A stretch of DNA of 64,000 bases from Panacagrimonas sp. (GTDB lineage Bacteria; Pseudomonadota; Gammaproteobacteria; Nevskiales; Nevskiaceae): assembly GCF_020697055.1 (NCBI RefSeq), contig NZ_JAJFBP010000025.1, forward strand, positions 1-64,000, read 5' to 3'. The notes under the pieces are model-generated. The model saw nothing but the letters and a program-made list of their open reading frames with translations, was not told the origin of the DNA and did no database searches. A program made the translations under genes and the position numbers. Positions 45,723 through 56,828 of this stretch are shown here, piece by piece (the first letter of the stretch is position 1; every line of letters starts with the position of its first letter).

Positions 45723-46211
45723 TCAGTAGTCGAGGATGATCTTGCGCGATACGGCCAGGTCACGCCTGGATTTGGCCTTGATGTCCTCCGCGATCGCGGC
45801 TTCGATCTTGCCGCCGACCAGCGGGATGCTGCAGCTGACGTTCCAGCTCTGCACGTTCACGCCCTTGCCGCCTTCGTCGATCAGTTTCATGTCGGCCGAG
45901 ATCTTCAGCGGCGCGCCCTTGATGTCGATGTCGATGCGCCCGGTGCGCTTGCCCAGATCCCAGGCGTCCTGCTGCACCATCTTCACCGTGTCGCCCATGA
46001 TCTTCTTGGCGACCTCGGGTAGCGGCGCATCGGACTTCATCACGAGGCGGTACTTCACCGAAAAGCGTGCGTCGGTCTTCTGGTGATCCAGCAGTTCGCA
46101 CTCGATGGCGCCGATCTCCTTGTACTTGCGGTCGAAGAACGCCTTGTCCGCGTACATGCGCATCACGGTCTCGGCCGGCTGATCGAAGCTGTGGCGTTCC
46201 TCGAATTTCAT
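45723..46211 (-). CDS. DUF2505 (SRPBCC/START-like) protein
   Basis: A 162-residue protein of the DUF2505 family, a START-like fold that usually binds a hydrophobic ligand. Recognisable pieces are FEERHSFDQPAETVMRMYAD near the start and SCSIPLVGGKIEAAIAEDIK near the end. It has no signal peptide. It lies between a DUF1329 gene (69 bases upstream) and DUF2970 on the same strand. Confidence 0.82.
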   Translation of the reverse strand: MKFEERHSFDQPAETVMRMYADKAFFDRKYKEIGAIECELLDHQKTDARFSVKYRLVMKSDAPLPEVAKKIMGDTVKMVQQDAWDLGKRTGRIDIDIKGAPLKISADMKLIDEGGKGVNVQSWNVSCSIPLVGGKIEAAIAEDIKAKSRRDLAVSRKIILDY

Positions 46212-46280
46212 GAGAGTCGACTCCGCAAATGAAGCCGCCGGCGCGAGGCCGGCGGCTGGGAATGAACGAAACCCTTCGGC

Positions 46281-47639
46281 CTACTTGGTGGACGACTTCT
46301 GCACCGAGGACGAGGTGAAATAGTCGCTCGAGAAGGTCACCGACAGATCGTAAGGCTTGTCCTCGTTGATCGCGGCGGTAATGAAGTAGCGGCCCGAGTT
46401 GAAGTGGTAGATCACCTCGGGAATCGTCGAGCACGCCTGGATGTTGTATGCGAACACCAGGTGGCCTTCCTGGAACTGGTAGAGCTCATCGCGGTTGTCA
46501 TAGTCGTCCACCGCCACGATGTTCCAGCCGTCCTCGTCGATGTAGAACACGCGCTTCTTGAACGTGTGGCTCGTGCCCGGACGGATGTTGGCCTCGACCA
46601 CCCACACGCGGTGCAGCTCGTAGCGCGGAATGTCCGGATTGACGTGCTTGGGCTTGGCCAGATCCTTGTACTTGATCTTGTTGCCGGCCATCTTGTTCGA
46701 GTTGTACGGGATGTACATCTCGCGCTTGCCCAGCAGCTTCCAGTCGTAGCGCTCGAGCACGCCGTTGAACATGTCCACCTGGTCGTAGAACTGGTGGCCA
46801 TCGGTACCTTCGTACGGGTTGTCGCAGCACACGGTCGGCGCGCGGCGGATGCGCTTGAGCGCAGGCGTGTAGAGCCAGGCCTGGCGGCCGCCGGCGCCGG
46901 TGCCGGCCTTCTCGTGGACCAGGATGTAGGTGCCCGCCAGGCGCGGCGGCGCGACGGTCTTCGACAGGTACTTGAGGAACTCGCCCTCTTCCGTGGTCAG
47001 CGGCACCGGGCTCTTGATGGACGCGTAACCGAACGTCACGTCCTCGATGATCTTGGTGAGCTGAAACTGACCGTCGGGCTGCACGATCATCTGGTTGTTG
47101 TAGCGCGTGGCGTTCTCGCCGCGCCATTTGAGCTTGTGGTTCCAGATCGGTTCCGCGCCGGTCTTGGGAATCGGGAACGGGAAGCCAAGCTTGCAGTTGT
47201 TCGGGTTGTCGGTCCCGATCATCTCGCAGCTGCTCGCGTTCTCCTTGGTCGCCTTGTAGATCTCCTCGGGCCAGCCGACCACGCGATGGCTGGGGTAGAC
47301 ATTCATCTTGTACGTGTCGTAGCTCGTCAGCAGCTTGAGGTGGCCCTTGGTGAGCTTGTCCTTGTACTGATCGACGTTGGCCTTGGTGATCGTGAACAGC
47401 GGCTTTTCGCCGTCGATCTTCGGGTTGTTTGGAAACTCGCCGGACATCGGTCCGCGCTTGGCGCCCGGCGTCCACTCCGGGATCGAACCGTCCTTGTTGC
47501 CGGCCTTCTCGGCGCCGACCGGAGTCAAGGTCTGGCCGAGCTGCGCCGCCTCGTCCGGCGACACCTTGGCGAAGAGCGGGCCTGCCATTCCCAGTGCCAT
47601 CGCGCCCAGGGCGACGCCCACCAGCTTCTTGTAGTTCAT
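46281..47639 (-). CDS. DUF1329 outer-membrane-associated protein
   Basis: A 452-residue exported protein of the DUF1329 family, related in fold to LolB-like outer-membrane lipoprotein carriers. The signal peptide is [18 protein letters not shown], followed by [20 protein letters not shown]. Late motifs include [21 protein letters not shown] and [19 protein letters not shown]1329 genes usually sit beside DUF1302 genes and are induced by lipids or solvents. Here the DUF1302 gene is about 26 kb away. The start is well placed after GGAGAAC. Confidence 0.88.
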   Translation of the reverse strand: MNYKKLVGVALGAMALGMAGPLFAKVSPDEAAQLGQTLTPVGAEKAGNKDGSIPEWTPGAKRGPMSGEFPNNPKIDGEKPLFTITKANVDQYKDKLTKGHLKLLTSYDTYKMNVYPSHRVVGWPEEIYKATKENASSCEMIGTDNPNNCKLGFPFPIPKTGAEPIWNHKLKWRGENATRYNNQMIVQPDGQFQLTKIIEDVTFGYASIKSPVPLTTEEGEFLKYLSKTVAPPRLAGTYILVHEKAGTGAGGRQAWLYTPALKRIRRAPTVCCDNPYEGTDGHQFYDQVDMFNGVLERYDWKLLGKREMYIPYNSNKMAGNKIKYKDLAKPKHVNPDIPRYELHRVWVVEANIRPGTSHTFKKRVFYIDEDGWNIVAVDDYDNRDELYQFQEGHLVFAYNIQACSTIPEVIYHFNSGRYFITAAINEDKPYDLSVTFSSDYFTSSSVQKSSTK

Positions 47640-47788
47640 GTTCTGTTCTCCTCGCTTCGGACGGCGGTGTCGCCATCCTTACTGCGCGGCATTCTAGCCG
47701 TCGAGACTTGCGATCGTTCACGGGTGGTATCGTTTCACCACCGCGCTCTGGCGCCGCCTCGTTTCCCCGCCTTCGGCTCTATCGATCG

Positions 47789-48664
47789 ATGAAGGGCATC
47801 ATCCTGGCCGGCGGTTCCGGCACACGGCTATACCCGCTCACAAGCGTGGTTTCGAAGCAGCTGCTGCCCATCTACGACAAACCGATGGTCTATTACCCGT
47901 TGAGCACGTTGATGCTCGCGGGAATACGTGACTTGCTCATCATCTCGACGCCGCGCGATACACCGCAGTTCGAGTCGCTGCTGGGCGACGGTTCGCGATG
48001 GGGCATCACGCTGCGATACGCCGTGCAGCCTTCCCCGGATGGACTGGCGCAGGCGTTCCTGATCGGCGAGCCCTTCATCGACGGTCAGCGCTGCGCGCTG
48101 GTGCTCGGCGACAACCTGTTCTTCGGCAACGATCTCTCCGATCGCCTCCAGCGCGCGGCCCGGCGTCCGACCGGCGCCACCGTTTTCGCATATCCGGTAA
48201 AGGATCCCGAACGCTACGGCGTCGTCGAATTCGATGATGCGGGTCGTGCCATCGGCATCGAAGAAAAGCCGCGCGAGGCACGCAGCCGCTTCGCCGTGAC
48301 GGGTCTGTATTTCTACGACGAGCAAGTGGTGGAGATTGCGCGCGGCATACGACCGTCGCCGCGCGGCGAGCTCGAGATCACCGACGTCAACGCGCATTAC
48401 CTGCGACGTGGACAACTCGAGGTCGAACGCATGGGCCGCGGCGATGCGTGGCTCGATACGGGCACGCACGAATCGCTGATCGAGGCCGCGCAGTTCGTGC
48501 AGACGCTGGAAAAGCGCCAGGGCCTGAAGATGTGCTGTCCCGAAGAGATCGCGTGGCGGCAGAAGTGGATCGGCGATGCGCAGCTGCGAGCGTTGGCGGA
48601 GCCTCTGGCCAAGAGCGGCTACGGATCACACCTGCTGTCGCTGCTGGACGATCCGGTTTACTGA
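47789..48664 (+). CDS. rmlA: Glucose-1-phosphate thymidylyltransferase
   Basis: A 291-residue nucleotidyltransferase that makes dTDP-glucose, the first step of dTDP-L-rhamnose synthesis. It has the signature [16 protein letters not shown], the [14 protein letters not shown] segment, LGDNLFFG and [13 protein letters not shown]. The rhamnose genes that usually follow (rmlBCD) are absent here. The start at 47789 is the family start. It ends 7 bases into a convergent gene. Confidence 0.95.
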   Translation: MKGIILAGGSGTRLYPLTSVVSKQLLPIYDKPMVYYPLSTLMLAGIRDLLIISTPRDTPQFESLLGDGSRWGITLRYAVQPSPDGLAQAFLIGEPFIDGQRCALVLGDNLFFGNDLSDRLQRAARRPTGATVFAYPVKDPERYGVVEFDDAGRAIGIEEKPREARSRFAVTGLYFYDEQVVEIARGIRPSPRGELEITDVNAHYLRRGQLEVERMGRGDAWLDTGTHESLIEAAQFVQTLEKRQGLKMCCPEEIAWRQKWIGDAQLRALAEPLAKSGYGSHLLSLLDDPVY

Positions 48665-49041
48665 AGCAGGTCGCCGAACTTGATGCCCCGCTCTTCTGGG
48701 TTGAAGGCCGGCTTCGGGCCCCGCGGGTCGTCATAGAGCTTGCGGCACGCCGTGCTGATCATGGTCGCGGCCGTCTTGCTGTCCGTGTCCTGCGCCTTGT
48801 CCTGCGCGCATTCATCGCCGCTGTCGAAGCTGAACCATCCGCCCCGCGCGGCACCCTGTTTGACGTCGCGTGGCGACCCGAACTTGGCCAGGCAGCCCTT
48901 CCAGATGGTGGCGGCGGCGCCGTCGGTCTTCGTGCCGGGCATTTCCTCCAGCACGCACTCGTAATGGTTCTTGGGACCTGCATGCGCCGGCATGGCCAGC
49001 AGCGCCGTGAGCAGGACGATCACCGTGCGTGGTTTTTGCAC
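48658..49041 (-). CDS. Small exported cysteine-containing protein
   Basis: A 127-residue protein. If read from GTG at 49041, preceded by AGAGGGAG, it has a signal peptide ([16 protein letters not shown]) and four cysteines in the mature part, all seemingly paired through the fold (YECVL, KGCLAK, DECAQD, TACRKL). The longer reading from 49119 would run over the tRNA-Pro gene and lacks the signal peptide at its N-terminus. No family was recognised. Its 3' end overlaps rmlA convergently by 7 bases. Confidence 0.7.
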   Translation of the reverse strand: MQKPRTVIVLLTALLAMPAHAGPKNHYECVLEEMPGTKTDGAAATIWKGCLAKFGSPRDVKQGAARGGWFSFDSGDECAQDKAQDTDSKTAATMISTACRKLYDDPRGPKPAFNPEERGIKFGDLLQ

Positions 49042-49074
49042 TGAGCCGGCTCCCTCTGGAAAACATCTGAAAAC

Positions 49075-49151
<77 letters not shown>

Positions 49152-49236
49152 AAACGTTCAGCTTGAAGAGAGTTTCGTCCCGCCGTTGAGCGGGCCGCGG
49201 ATGATACCGGCAGGCCGTCGGATGGGAAAGCGAGGC

Positions 49237-49650
49237 CTAGCGCAGAAGCTTGAGCAGAGACTCGAGCTCGTCGCGCACCTGCCGGATCTGCGCGTCGCGC
49301 GCGACCGGCTCCTGCTGATGCGTCGGCGCATTCGCCGAAGGGGCTTGCGCGATCGTCTCGGGAATTTCGCTGCCGAGCTTGAGCTGATCCTTCAGGCGCT
49401 GGCGCGCGCCGCCGATGGTGAAGCCCTGGTCGTACAACAGGCTGCGGATACGCCGAACCATCACCACGTCTTCGTGCTGGTAGTAGCGACGGTTGCCGCG
49501 CCGCTTCACCGGCTTGAGCTGCGGAAACTCCTGCTCCCAGTAGCGCAGCACATGCGGCTTGACCTGGCACAGGTCGGACACCTCGCCGATCGCGAAGTAG
49601 CGCTTGCGCGGGATTTCCGGCAACTCGGCAGGACGCTCAATTGCTTGCAT
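49237..49650 (-). CDS. MerR-family transcriptional regulator
   Basis: A 137-residue protein with an N-terminal MerR helix-turn-helix ([20 protein letters not shown] followed by RYWEQEF) and a coiled dimerisation helix. It lacks a C-terminal cysteine effector site. It overlaps the ihfA 3' end by 14 bases, so the two are coupled. The ihfA-merR pair is conserved in Gamma- and Betaproteobacteria; its target is not known to me. Confidence 0.92.
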   Translation of the reverse strand: MQAIERPAELPEIPRKRYFAIGEVSDLCQVKPHVLRYWEQEFPQLKPVKRRGNRRYYQHEDVVMVRRIRSLLYDQGFTIGGARQRLKDQLKLGSEIPETIAQAPSANAPTHQQEPVARDAQIRQVRDELESLLKLLR

Positions 49651-49930
49651 CGAGCTCCACCCTTAGTCGCAATTTTTGACCCGGACGAAACGTAACGACG
49701 CGACGGGCGGAGATCGGGATCTCTTCACCGGTCTTGGGATTGCGGCCTGGCCGCTGGTTCTTGCTGCGCAGCTCGAAATTGCCGAATCCCGACAGCTTCA
49801 CTTCTTCTCCGGCCTCGAGACGGCCGCGAATTTCCTCGAAGAACAGGTCGACGAACTCCTTGGCCTCACGCTTGTTGAGGCCCAGCTCATCGAACAGCGC
49901 TTCTGAAAGTTCCGCCTTGGTCAAAGCCAC
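49637..49930 (-). CDS. ihfA: Integration host factor subunit alpha
   Basis: A 97-residue HU/IHF-fold protein that bends DNA together with IhfB. The family landmarks are [20 protein letters not shown], the arm region [14 protein letters not shown] and the strand [13 protein letters not shown]. The DNA-intercalating proline lies in RNPKTG. It follows pheT by 31 bases, the classical pheST-ihfA order. Confidence 0.97.
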   Translation of the reverse strand: MALTKAELSEALFDELGLNKREAKEFVDLFFEEIRGRLEAGEEVKLSGFGNFELRSKNQRPGRNPKTGEEIPISARRVVTFRPGQKLRLRVELDASN

Positions 49931-49961
49931 GTCGGGTCCCCGATGCTGCCCCGGAAACGGA

Positions 49962-52325
49962 TCACGTCCGCCCCGTTGCTCCCAGTGTTGCCGCTACCTC
50001 GGCGTTGATGCGTGCCATCGCCGAGTCGATCTCCACGTCGGTTAGGGTGCGCGAGGAGTCTTGGAAAATCAAGCCTAAAGCCATGCTTTTGAAGGTAGTC
50101 CCGAGGTTGGGACCGCGGTAGACATCGAACACGAAGACCTCCTGGAGCGTCTCTGGCGCCGCCTTTCGGACGGCGGCCTCCAACGCCGCGCCGGTGACGG
50201 TTTCGGGGACGACCAGGGCCAGATCACGTCGCGATGCCGGGAATTCGGGCACGGCCCGGGCCCGGGGGACGCGGCTGCGGCGCAACGCGGCGGCATCCAC
50301 TTCGAACACCACCGCGGCCGACGGCAGGCCCAGATCGGCCACCAGCCCCGGATGCAGCTCTCCGATCCAGCCCACCGCCCGCCCGCGCTCGACAACCCGC
50401 GCGCAACGGCCCGGGTGCAACGCCGAATGGGCACCCGCTTCGAAGCCGAAGGCGGCCGGTTCGCCGAGCAAGGCCTCCAGGTCGGCCTTCACGTCGTAGA
50501 AGTCGATCGCGCGGGCCGGCGCACCCCATTGCTCGGGCCACGCGCTGCCGGCTGCCAGGCCCGCCACGCGCGGCGTCTCGGTGATGGCCCCGCCGACCCG
50601 CGTGAAGCACACGCCGGCCTCGAACAGACGCAGGCGCGGCGCCTGGCGCGCGTGGTTGTAGCGCCAGGCCTCGATCAGCCCGCCCCACAACGTCGAGCGC
50701 ATCAGGCTCTGGTTGTCGGCGATCGGGTTGTCCAGCGCGATCGCCTCCACGCCCGGATTCAGGCGTTCCTGCACCGCGCGATCGGCGAACGCCAGAGAGA
50801 TCACTTCGCGCCATCCGCGCGCCGCCAGGCGCTGCTTGATCGACGACAGGCTGCGGTCGGCCTCGCTCGGCCGGCCGGGCGCCAGCTGTGCCGCGTAGGG
50901 CTTGGCCGGAATGCGGTCGTAGCCGTACAGGCGCGCGACCTCCTCGACGAGGTCGGCCTCGATGCGCAGGTCGTAGCGCCAGCTCGGCACCTGCGTGGCC
51001 CAGGTTCCGCCGACCTCGTTGCGCGTCGACACGTTCAGGCGCGCGAGCAGCGCCTCGACGTCCTTGGCCGAGATGTCGTGTCCCAGCAGCTTGGTGAGCC
51101 GCGCATGGCGCAGGCGGATGCGGGTCTCGGGCAGCGCCCGTCCCGCGTAGCTCACCGGTCCCGCTTCGCCGCCGCAGATCTGCGATGTGAGTTCCGTGGC
51201 GCGCTCCAACGCCGCGCGCTGCAGGTCGGGATCCACACCGCGCTCGAACCGGTACAGCGCGTCGGACGCGAGCTTGTGGCGCCGCCCCGTGCCGGCCACC
51301 GCGGACATCGCGAAACAGGCGCTTTCGAAGAACACGCGGGACGTCGACGCCGACACCGCCGTGGACGCGCCGCCCATCACGCCGGCGAGCGCGACCGGCC
51401 CGCTGTCGTCGCAGATCAGCAGCTCGTCATGCTGCAGTTCCAACGCCTGATCGTTGAGCAGCGTGAGCGCCTCACCCTTGCGCGCGCGACGCACGCGCAC
51501 CGTGCCCGAGAGCTTGGAGCCGTCGAACGCGTGCATCGGCTGGCCGAGCTCGAGCATCACGTAGTTGGTGACGTCGACCAGCGGCTGGATGCTGCGGACG
51601 CCGCTTCGGCGCAGGCGTTCGCGCATCGCATCGGGCGTTCGCGCGCGGGCGTTGAGGCCGTACATCACGCGGCCCGCGTAGGCGGAGCAGTCCGCTTGGC
51701 TCTCGATCTCCACGGCATGGCGATCCACGCCCACGACCACCGCCTGCTTGGCGCGGGGTCGCGTCATCTGCACGCCGAACAGCGCCGCCACTTCGCGCGC
51801 AAGGCCCACGACCGACAGGCAATCGCCGCGGTTGGGCGTGATCTCCAGATTGAGGATCCGATCGTCGAGCGCCAGGTGCTTCTCGATCGGCGTGCCGAGT
51901 CGCGCATCCGGATCGAGCTCGAGCAGACCTTCCGATTTTTCCGCCAACCCGAGTTCGGATGCCGAGCACAACATGCCGCTCGATTCGACGCCGCGCAGCG
52001 CCGAGACCTTGATCTCCATGCCGCCGGGCAGGCGCGCGCCCGGCAGCGCCACCGGCGCCACCATGCCGGCGCGTGCATTGGCCGCGCCGCAGACGATCGC
52101 GCTGTGCGCGCCCTTGCCGACATCCACCTGGCAGACGCGCAGGCGTTCGGCGTTCGGGTGCGGTTCGAGCGAGACGATGCGCCCTACCACCACGCCGCGC
52201 GGCATCTCGGCGCAGACCGGCTCGATCTCCAGTTCCAGGCCGCCCATCACGAGGCGCTCGGCGATCTGTTCGATCGTCGCCGGCGGATTCACCCACTCGC
52301 GCAGCCACTGCTCCGAGAGCTTCAT
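49962..52325 (-). CDS. pheT: Phenylalanyl-tRNA synthetase subunit beta
   Basis: The 787-residue beta subunit forms the alpha2-beta2 enzyme that charges tRNA-Phe. It starts [14 protein letters not shown], then has an OB-fold ([18 protein letters not shown]), the B5 domain, and a C-terminal anticodon-recognition domain. Length is normal. It overlaps pheS by four bases (ATGA), the usual coupling. Confidence 0.97.
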   Translation of the reverse strand: MKLSEQWLREWVNPPATIEQIAERLVMGGLELEIEPVCAEMPRGVVVGRIVSLEPHPNAERLRVCQVDVGKGAHSAIVCGAANARAGMVAPVALPGARLPGGMEIKVSALRGVESSGMLCSASELGLAEKSEGLLELDPDARLGTPIEKHLALDDRILNLEITPNRGDCLSVVGLAREVAALFGVQMTRPRAKQAVVVGVDRHAVEIESQADCSAYAGRVMYGLNARARTPDAMRERLRRSGVRSIQPLVDVTNYVMLELGQPMHAFDGSKLSGTVRVRRARKGEALTLLNDQALELQHDELLICDDSGPVALAGVMGGASTAVSASTSRVFFESACFAMSAVAGTGRRHKLASDALYRFERGVDPDLQRAALERATELTSQICGGEAGPVSYAGRALPETRIRLRHARLTKLLGHDISAKDVEALLARLNVSTRNEVGGTWATQVPSWRYDLRIEADLVEEVARLYGYDRIPAKPYAAQLAPGRPSEADRSLSSIKQRLAARGWREVISLAFADRAVQERLNPGVEAIALDNPIADNQSLMRSTLWGGLIEAWRYNHARQAPRLRLFEAGVCFTRVGGAITETPRVAGLAAGSAWPEQWGAPARAIDFYDVKADLEALLGEPAAFGFEAGAHSALHPGRCARVVERGRAVGWIGELHPGLVADLGLPSAAVVFEVDAAALRRSRVPRARAVPEFPASRRDLALVVPETVTGAALEAAVRKAAPETLQEVFVFDVYRGPNLGTTFKSMALGLIFQDSSRTLTDVEIDSAMARINAEVAATLGATGRT

Positions 52326-53350
52326 GAAAATTGCTCCAGGAAGCGAAGGTCGTTGTTGAAGAACAGGCGCAGATCGTCGACGCCGTAGCGCAGCATCGTC
52401 AGGCGCTCCACGCCCATGCCGAACGCGTAACCGGTGTAGCGCTCGGGATCCAGGCCCACGGCCTCGAAGACTTTCGGATGCACCATCCCGCAGCCGAGCA
52501 GTTCGAGCCAGCGTCCCGGGTGATCGGGCCCCTTCGACGGATCACGCCAGCGCATGTGCACGTCGGCGCCGGGTTCGACGAACGGGAAGTACGACGGCCG
52601 GAACAGCGCCTCGACGTCCTGCTCGAAGAAGCGCGACAGGAACGTCTGCAGGTCGTATTTCAGATCCGAGAAGTGCACGTCCTCGGCCACGTACAGGCCT
52701 TCGACCTGGTGGAACATCGGGCTGTGCGTGCGATCCGAATCGTTCCGGTAGACGCGCCCCGGACAGATGATCCGGATCGGCGGCGTGCGGCCGGACTTCA
52801 CCACCGCCTGCATCGTCCGGATCTGCACCGGGCTGGTGTGCGTGCGCAGCACGCGCGAACCGTTGTCGACGTAGAACGTGTCCTGCATCGCGCGCGCGGG
52901 ATGCAGCTCGGGAATGTTGAGCGCGCCGAAGTTGTGAAAGTCGTCCTCGATCTCCGGACCGTCCATGGTCTCGAAGCCGAGTTCGTTGAACAGGCGCTCG
53001 ATGCGCCCGAGCGTGCGCGTCAGCGGATGCAGGCCGCCGGCGGGTTCGCCGCGACCGCGCAGCGTCACGTCGATCGTCTCGCCGGCGAGTCGCGCGGCGA
53101 GTTCGGCCTGCGCGAGCTGCGTGCCGCGATGGTTGATCGCAGCGCTCACCAGCTCCTTCACGCGGTTGACGCGATCGCCGAACGCCTTGCGCTCCTCGGG
53201 CGCCATGCCGCCGAGCTGCTTGAGCAGTTCGGTCACGCGGCCCTTCTTGCCCAGGTAGTTCACGCGCAGCTGTTCGAGCTCGCGCGAATCGGGCGCCGCC
53301 GCGATCTCGGCCAATGCGGCCTGCTGGATCGCGTCGAGTGAATCGCTCAT
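52322..53350 (-). CDS. pheS: Phenylalanyl-tRNA synthetase subunit alpha
   Basis: The 342-residue catalytic subunit. The class II motifs are visible: the N-terminal coiled region (LREL-like), [20 protein letters not shown], motif 2 with [19 protein letters not shown], and motif 3 with [12 protein letters not shown] in the form [13 protein letters not shown]. It is the first gene of pheST and is preceded by a terminator-like hairpin. Confidence 0.97.
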   Translation of the reverse strand: MSDSLDAIQQAALAEIAAAPDSRELEQLRVNYLGKKGRVTELLKQLGGMAPEERKAFGDRVNRVKELVSAAINHRGTQLAQAELAARLAGETIDVTLRGRGEPAGGLHPLTRTLGRIERLFNELGFETMDGPEIEDDFHNFGALNIPELHPARAMQDTFYVDNGSRVLRTHTSPVQIRTMQAVVKSGRTPPIRIICPGRVYRNDSDRTHSPMFHQVEGLYVAEDVHFSDLKYDLQTFLSRFFEQDVEALFRPSYFPFVEPGADVHMRWRDPSKGPDHPGRWLELLGCGMVHPKVFEAVGLDPERYTGYAFGMGVERLTMLRYGVDDLRLFFNNDLRFLEQFS

Positions 53351-53400
53351 GGGGTTTCCCCTGCCGTAGCCGTGTCCCGGGCCTGGCCCGGACTACAAAA

Positions 53401-53436
53401 ACAAAAAGGGAAGCGGCGCAGGGCGCAGCTTCCCTT
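53401..53436 (-). terminator. Terminator or attenuator between rplT and pheS
   Basis: A 9-base-pair outer stem (53406-53414 with 53428-53436) plus a short inner stem (53416-53419 with 53423-53426) is followed on the minus strand by TTTTTGTTTTTG. It sits 54 bases before the pheS start, where enterics have the pheM attenuator. No Phe-rich leader peptide is apparent. Confidence 0.75.
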
Positions 53437-53446
53437 GGGTGAATCC

Positions 53447-53473
53447 GGTCCGCCGCGCGTCGCGCGGCGGACC
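53447..53473 (-). promoter_or_regulatory. GC hairpin downstream of rplT
   Basis: A 12-base-pair perfect stem (53447-53458 with 53462-53473, loop GTC) lies ten bases after the rplT stop and just upstream of the terminator. It could be an antiterminator alternative or a 3'-end stabiliser. No T-run follows. Confidence 0.55.
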
Positions 53474-53482
53474 GTATGCCGA

Positions 53483-53839
53483 TTACGCCAGGGCCGCTTG
53501 TGCCTGCTTCACCAGCGCCGCAAACGCGGGCTTGTCGTGGATCGCGATGTCGGACAGGACCTTGCGATCCAGCGCGACGCCGGCCTTGCTCAGGCCGTTG
53601 ATGAAGCGGCTGTACGACAGACCCAGCTCGTTGGTCGCCGCGTTGATGCGCTGGATCCACAGCGCGCGGAACTCGCGCTTCTTCACGCGACGATCGCGGT
53701 ACGCGTACTGGCCGGACTTGATGACCTGCTGCTTGGCCGCACGGAACACGCGCGACTTCGCTCCCTGGTAGCCCTTGGCCTTCGCGAGCAGCTTCTTGTG
53801 ACGCGCGCGCGCGGTAACGCCTCTTTTGACTCGTGCCAT
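53483..53839 (-). CDS. rplT: 50S ribosomal protein L20
   Basis: The 118-residue protein binds 23S rRNA early in 50S assembly. It has the family start [20 protein letters not shown] and [20 protein letters not shown]. In other bacteria L20 also represses its own operon by binding the mRNA leader. It is 18 bases after rpmI. Confidence 0.97.
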   Translation of the reverse strand: MARVKRGVTARARHKKLLAKAKGYQGAKSRVFRAAKQQVIKSGQYAYRDRRVKKREFRALWIQRINAATNELGLSYSRFINGLSKAGVALDRKVLSDIAIHDKPAFAALVKQAQAALA

Positions 53840-53857
53840 GTTGTGTTCTCCCCGACC

Positions 53858-54055
53858 TTAGGCGTACGGCAGCATCTTGTTGACCTCTTTGACGTCGGAC
53901 CCGTGAATCTGGGCCTCGCCGCGCAGCTGACGAATTCGCTTCGCCGGCTTCTTGGTCAGGATGTGGCGCTTGTGGGAATGGCTGCGCTTGTAGCCGCCCT
54001 TCCCGGTCTTGGAAAAGCGCTTGGCGGCGCTCTTGATGGTTTTCAGCTTGGGCAT
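53858..54055 (-). CDS. rpmI: 50S ribosomal protein L35
   Basis: The 65-residue basic protein has the family sequence [20 protein letters not shown] and [20 protein letters not shown]. It lies between infC and rplT, the universal order. Confidence 0.97.
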   Translation of the reverse strand: MPKLKTIKSAAKRFSKTGKGGYKRSHSHKRHILTKKPAKRIRQLRGEAQIHGSDVKEVNKMLPYA

Positions 54056-54173
54056 GTCGGACTCCTTCCCGGTTGCTCCGGGTCTGAAATGACCGGCTTC
54101 ACAACCCTGCCCAGGGCGCTTGCCGGGCCCGCGGCGATCGCCGCAGGACTTCGTGGGTGAAACGGGTGGGCGC

Positions 54174-54692
<519 letters not shown>

Positions 54693-54745
54693 GCTGCAAT
54701 CTCCTGCTGGTTCTCGAACTGCCTTCGGACATCGGGCAGACAAAC

Positions 54746-54768
54746 AAAGCCCGCTTCCGGCGGGCTTT
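54746..54768 (-). terminator. Terminator between the efflux operon and infC
   Basis: A 9-base-pair stem (54746-54754 with 54760-54768, loop TTCCG) is followed on the minus strand by TTTGTTTG. It ends transcripts of the upstream efflux operon, and may act as an attenuator in the infC leader. Confidence 0.75.
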
Positions 54769-54874
54769 GGGCCGGGCATGATAGGGAAGCCCGCCGCAAA
54801 GCTCAACTGGAACCGGGCCTTGGGACGATTCCCTAGGTGCCCCGGGGCGCCCGCCTCGGCCCCCGGGGCCCGGC

Positions 54875-56095
54875 TCAGTGATACCGGAGCGCCTCGATCG
54901 GCTCCAGGCGGGCCGCTTTCCGCGCCGGGTACCAGCCGAAGAACACGCCGACCGAGGCCGACACCACGAAGGCCAGGACGATCGCCGACGTGCTGATCAG
55001 GATCGGGATCTGGGCCAGGTGCTGCACCAGCAGGCTGCCGCCGACTCCGATCAGCGCCCCCACCAGCCCGCCCAGCAGCGCCAGCAGGATCGACTCGAGC
55101 AGGAACTGCAGCAGCACGTCGCGCGGCTGCGCCCCGATCGCCACCCGGATGCCGATCTCCCGGGTCCGCTCGGTCACGCTCACCAGCATGATGTTCATGA
55201 TCCCGATGCCGCCGACCACCAGCGAGATCGACGCGATGGCACCGAGCAGCAGCGACATGATCCGCGCGGTCGAGGCCGCGGTCTCGGCCACTGCCGTGAG
55301 ATTGCGCACGGTGAAGTCCGACTCCTGCCCTGCGCGGATGCCGTGGCGCTCGTTGAGCAGCGCGTTGATCTCGAGCTCGGTGCGCGCCATCAGGTCCTCG
55401 GAGACGCTCTGGACCATGATCATCCGCAGCGTGCCGTGGAAGCGGCTGCCGAACAGCTTGCGCTGCGCGGCGGTGACCGGCACCAGCACGGTGTCGTCCT
55501 GGTCGCGACCGTCGAGACTCTGCCCCTTGCGCGCGAGCAGTCCGCTGACCAGGTAGGGACTGCCATTGATGCGAATGGTCCGGCCGACCGGATCCTCGGG
55601 ACCGAACAGCGTCTGCGCGACGGTCTGGCCCAGCACCGCGACGCGGCCCGCGGAGCGAACGTCCGAGTCCCCGAACATCGCGCCGGACGCCAGCGGCCAT
55701 TCGCGCACCTCGAGGTAGTCGTCGGTGGTGCCGAACACCTGCGTGTTGGTGTTGTAGGACCCGTACACGATCTGCGCATTGCCGAAGGCCTGCGGCGCCA
55801 CCGCCTTGACCGACGGCAGTTCCGCGATGGCATCGGCATCGCCCAGCGTCAGCGTCGAGCCGCTACCGCCGCCACCGCGCACGCCCGAGGTCGACGGGCT
55901 GCCGGCGAGCACGATGAACAGGTTGCTGCCCATCGACGCGATCGAATCCTGCACCGACTTCTGCGCGCCGCTGCCGACCGCGAGCATGATGATCACCGCG
56001 GCCACGCCGATGACCATGCCGAGCGTCGTCAGGAACGTGCGCAGGCGATTCGAGCTCAGCGCCTGCATGGCCTCGAACAACATCGGTCCGATCAT
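54875..56095 (-). CDS. ABC transporter permease (MacB-type)
   Basis: A 406-residue permease with an N-terminal transmembrane segment, a large periplasmic MacB_PCD domain and a C-terminal FtsX domain with three membrane segments. Seen features are [40 protein letters not shown] and [15 protein letters not shown]. Start at 56095 is fixed by its ATGA overlap with the ATPase gene. With its ATPase, periplasmic adaptor and outer-membrane partner it would export antibiotics, toxins or small peptides. Confidence 0.92.
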   Translation of the reverse strand: MIGPMLFEAMQALSSNRLRTFLTTLGMVIGVAAVIIMLAVGSGAQKSVQDSIASMGSNLFIVLAGSPSTSGVRGGGGSGSTLTLGDADAIAELPSVKAVAPQAFGNAQIVYGSYNTNTQVFGTTDDYLEVREWPLASGAMFGDSDVRSAGRVAVLGQTVAQTLFGPEDPVGRTIRINGSPYLVSGLLARKGQSLDGRDQDDTVLVPVTAAQRKLFGSRFHGTLRMIMVQSVSEDLMARTELEINALLNERHGIRAGQESDFTVRNLTAVAETAASTARIMSLLLGAIASISLVVGGIGIMNIMLVSVTERTREIGIRVAIGAQPRDVLLQFLLESILLALLGGLVGALIGVGGSLLVQHLAQIPILISTSAIVLAFVVSASVGVFFGWYPARKAARLEPIEALRYH

Positions 56096-56826
56096 GCGGA
56101 CGCTCCGATCTCGATCGGCTCGCGCGGCGTCTGCACGCGATCCTCCACGACGAGCCCGTCGTGAAAGCGGATCACGCGCCTGGCGTATTCGGCCACGTCC
56201 GATTCGTGCGTCACCAGCACCAGCGTGATGCCTTCCTCGCGGTTGAGTTCCGCGAACAGCGCCATCACTTCGTCGGTGGTGTGGCTGTCGAGATTGCCGG
56301 TCGGCTCGTCGGCAAGGATCACGCGCGGCCGGTTCACCAGCGCACGCGCGATCGCCACGCGCTGCTGCTGGCCGCCCGAGATGCGCGACGGCAGCGAGTC
56401 CGCATAGCGGCCCAGGCCGACGCGTTCGATCAGCACGCGCGCCCGTGCCTGGCGCTCGGCGCGCGGCACACCGGCGTACACCAGCGGCAAGGCCACGTTG
56501 TCGATCACGCTCGCGCGCTGCAGCAGATTGAACCCCTGGAACACGAAGCCGAGCTGCTGGTTGCGCACGCGCGCGAGCTGCTCGGTCGGCAGGCCCGCGA
56601 CATCGCGGCCATCGAGCCAATAGCGGCCGCGAGTGGGCGAATCCAGGCATCCGAGCAGGTTCATGAAAGTCGACTTGCCCGAACCCGACGGTCCCATGAT
56701 CGCCACGAATTCGCGCTCGTCGATGCGCAGATCCACGCCGCGGAGCGCGGGAAACGCGCCCGCCGCCGTCACGTAGTCCTTGGCCAGACCTTCGACGCGG
56801 ATCAGGTCGCCTGAAGTACCCGCCAT
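56092..56826 (-). CDS. ABC transporter ATPase (MacB/LolD-type)
   Basis: A 244-residue ATPase with Walker A GPSGSGKST, signature ISGGQQQRVAIARAL, Walker B VILADEPTG and a histidine switch in VTHESD. It powers the MacB-type permease encoded immediately downstream, with which it overlaps by four bases. The adaptor gene ends two bases before it in transcription. Confidence 0.94.
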   Translation of the reverse strand: MAGTSGDLIRVEGLAKDYVTAAGAFPALRGVDLRIDEREFVAIMGPSGSGKSTFMNLLGCLDSPTRGRYWLDGRDVAGLPTEQLARVRNQQLGFVFQGFNLLQRASVIDNVALPLVYAGVPRAERQARARVLIERVGLGRYADSLPSRISGGQQQRVAIARALVNRPRVILADEPTGNLDSHTTDEVMALFAELNREEGITLVLVTHESDVAEYARRVIRFHDGLVVEDRVQTPREPIEIGASA

Positions 56827-56828
56827 GA

